Origin: a bacterium
GTDB taxonomy: Bacteria > CBDUZB01 > JAGLHV01
DNA length: 8,317 bases
Assembly (NCBI GenBank): GCA_023132075.1
Contig: JAGLYT010000060.1
Location: forward strand, 1 to 8,317
Direction: 5' to 3'
Part shown: one piece after another, positions 6,975 through 8,317 of the stretch
Position numbering within the stretch: position 1 is the first letter of the stretch
How the letters are laid out: each line of letters starts with the position of its first letter
Made by a program: the position numbers and the translations under genes
The notes under the pieces: model-generated
Database searches by the model: none
The model's input: the letters and a program-made list of their open reading frames with translations, nothing else
What the model was told of the DNA's origin: nothing

Positions 6975-8317
6975 ATGGAAAAATTTAAAACCTTGCTTAG
7001 TAAATTTTTATCCGAGGAAAAATATGTGCTTATTGCTCTATTCCTTTTTGCCTTAACAATTCGGCTTTTGTATTTTGTTAGTGTTAGTCATTCGCCTGAT
7101 TTTCAGAGGTTATGTTATGATGCAAGGGTCTTTAATGATTTATCGCGAGATGTCATTAATAAAAGTGTTTTGCTCAGTAATTATAAAACTCCTTTCGAAA
7201 TGAGTCCCGGATATACTTATTTTCTAGCAATGGTTTCTAATCTTTTTAAGAGTAATTTTTCATTGATTAAAATAGCTCAATGGATAATCGGTTCCTTGAA
7301 CTGCATTTTAATTTATTTTATTGGAAAAAAATTATTTAATAAGTGGGTAGGGCTCATAGCCTCTATAATGGCTGCCTATTATGGTATGTTTGTCTTTTTC
7401 GAAGGGATTTTGATGCCGGAGTTTTTAATTTTGTTTTTTAATAGCTGGGTGTTTTTGTTTCTTCTTAAAGCAAAAGAAAAACCAATTCCCATGTATTGGT
7501 TTTTTTCAGGGATATTTTTGGGTCTATCCGGTATAACCCGTCCGAATGTTTTACTTTTTGTGCCTTTTGTTTTGTTTTGGATATATTCTTTGAATGAAAT
7601 ATCTAAAAAAGAACGGGTTAGGTCTCTTGCATATTTTTGTTTTGCTATAGCAATGGTGATTATGCCGGTAACCATAAGAAATTATGTTGTAGCCGGTGAT
7701 TTAGTTTTGATTACCGATAGTGGGGGAGCGAATTTTTATGGCGGCAATACTCCTTCCAGCCAGGGAGTGTTTATAACTGCTGGGAAAAAATATAATGATT
7801 TAATTAGTCCGGCAGAATTATCTATTCGTAAAATACGAATTTCAAGTGAGATGAATGAGCATCAACGGGATAGGGCTGTAGCTGAACTTTTAATGGGGAA
7901 AAAGGTTAAACCGTCTTCTATTTCTAAATTTTGGTTTAAAAAGGGATTTAAAAATATATTAAAAAACCCTTTTTGGTGGTTAATGTTAGAGACAAAAAAA
8001 TTAATTCTTATTTTTAACAGTTTTGAAGTTCAGGATGGCGATATCCCTTTCATGGAGATGAAACGTATTTCTTCTTTGTTGAGAATATTTATATTTAATT
8101 ACGGGTTTATCTGCCCTTTAGGCTTGGTAGGGATTATTTTAAGTTTTAAGGAGCGAAATAAATTTAAAATTATTTATTTTTTTATGTTTAGTTATATTGC
8201 TTCGATGTTGATTTTTCATACTGCCTCCCGTTATAGGTTGCCCTTAGTACCGTTTTTTATAGTATTCGGAGCATATACCCTTTATTTTTGTTATATGAAA
8301 ATAAAACAAAAAAGGTG
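6975..8317 (+). CDS. GT39/PMT-like membrane glycosyltransferase, 3'-partial
   Basis: An open frame starts at ATG after a strong ribosome binding site and has no stop before the window ends, giving 447 complete codons. After a charged N-terminus (MEKFKTLLSKFLSEEK) comes a first helix (about 17-36), then an outer loop containing CYDARVF, whose D49 sits where GT-C enzymes carry the catalytic Asp. MSPGYTYFLAMVSNLF follows, then AAYYGMFVFFEGILMPE, SGIFLGLSGITRPN and, near the end, HTASRYRLPLVPFF. These are hallmarks of GT39-like enzymes that transfer sugars from polyprenyl-phosphate carriers outside the cytoplasm. A soluble loop of roughly 100 residues with a GGANFYGGNTP stretch lies mid-protein, as in many relatives. 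It belongs to a different subtype from the partial GT39-like gene at the start of the window. The truncation is caused by the window edge, and only a small C-terminal part is likely missing. The acceptor is unknown. Confidence 0.83.
   Translation, partial: MEKFKTLLSKFLSEEKYVLIALFLFALTIRLLYFVSVSHSPDFQRLCYDARVFNDLSRDVINKSVLLSNYKTPFEMSPGYTYFLAMVSNLFKSNFSLIKIAQWIIGSLNCILIYFIGKKLFNKWVGLIASIMAAYYGMFVFFEGILMPEFLILFFNSWVFLFLLKAKEKPIPMYWFFSGIFLGLSGITRPNVLLFVPFVLFWIYSLNEISKKERVRSLAYFCFAIAMVIMPVTIRNYVVAGDLVLITDSGGANFYGGNTPSSQGVFITAGKKYNDLISPAELSIRKIRISSEMNEHQRDRAVAELLMGKKVKPSSISKFWFKKGFKNILKNPFWWLMLETKKLILIFNSFEVQDGDIPFMEMKRISSLLRIFIFNYGFICPLGLVGIILSFKERNKFKIIYFFMFSYIASMLIFHTASRYRLPLVPFFIVFGAYTLYFCYMKIKQKR

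Noticed and set aside
1-8317. CRISPR arrays, insertion sequences, tRNA or rRNA genes
   Set aside because: I saw no spaced direct repeats, transposase motifs, terminal inverted repeats or RNA-gene signatures on either strand.

Overview
The window is AT-rich bacterial DNA with long T and A runs. All five genes lie on the + strand and use the standard code (TGA, TAA and TAG all act as stops). The abundance of GT-C membrane glycosyltransferases, one of them a TMTC-type protein with TPR repeats, plus a PEP-CTERM-locus-type deacetylase, suggests a Gram-negative-like bacterium, perhaps from a candidate phylum such as Omnitrophota. That taxonomic guess rests on gene content only and is weak.

Layout: (1) 1-1248, the C-terminal part of a GT39-like membrane glycosyltransferase, cut by the window edge. 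(2) 1245-1922, a family 2 glycosyltransferase resembling dolichyl/polyprenyl-phosphate mannose synthase, overlapping gene 1 by 4 nt and starting at TTG. (3) A 293-nt gap with a plausible sigma70-type promoter and a palindrome across its -35 box. (4) 2216-3034, a NodB-type polysaccharide deacetylase without a signal peptide. (5) A 122-nt leader with an 8-bp stem-loop. (6) 3157-6882, a 1241-residue TMTC-like protein: GT-C membrane domain, four TPRs, a protein-kinase-like phosphotransferase domain, an unrecognised segment, and more TPRs. (7) 6975-8317, a second GT39-like protein, open to the end of the window.

Working model (inference): the family 2 enzyme loads a sugar onto a polyprenyl phosphate in the cytoplasm. 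The GT-C enzymes then use that lipid-linked sugar at the outer face of the inner membrane to glycosylate a polysaccharide, lipid or protein. The deacetylase trims N- or O-acetyl groups from a glycan.

The standout is the TMTC-kinase fusion. It recalls, without demonstrated homology of pathway, the eukaryotic pairing of O-mannosyltransferases with secretory-pathway kinases that phosphorylate sugars or proteins. The kinase-like domain keeps the catalytic Asp, Asn and metal-binding Asp at the spacing of classical kinases, but it has Glu where a Lys would be expected. The predicted topology also puts it outside the cytoplasm, where ATP is not normally available.
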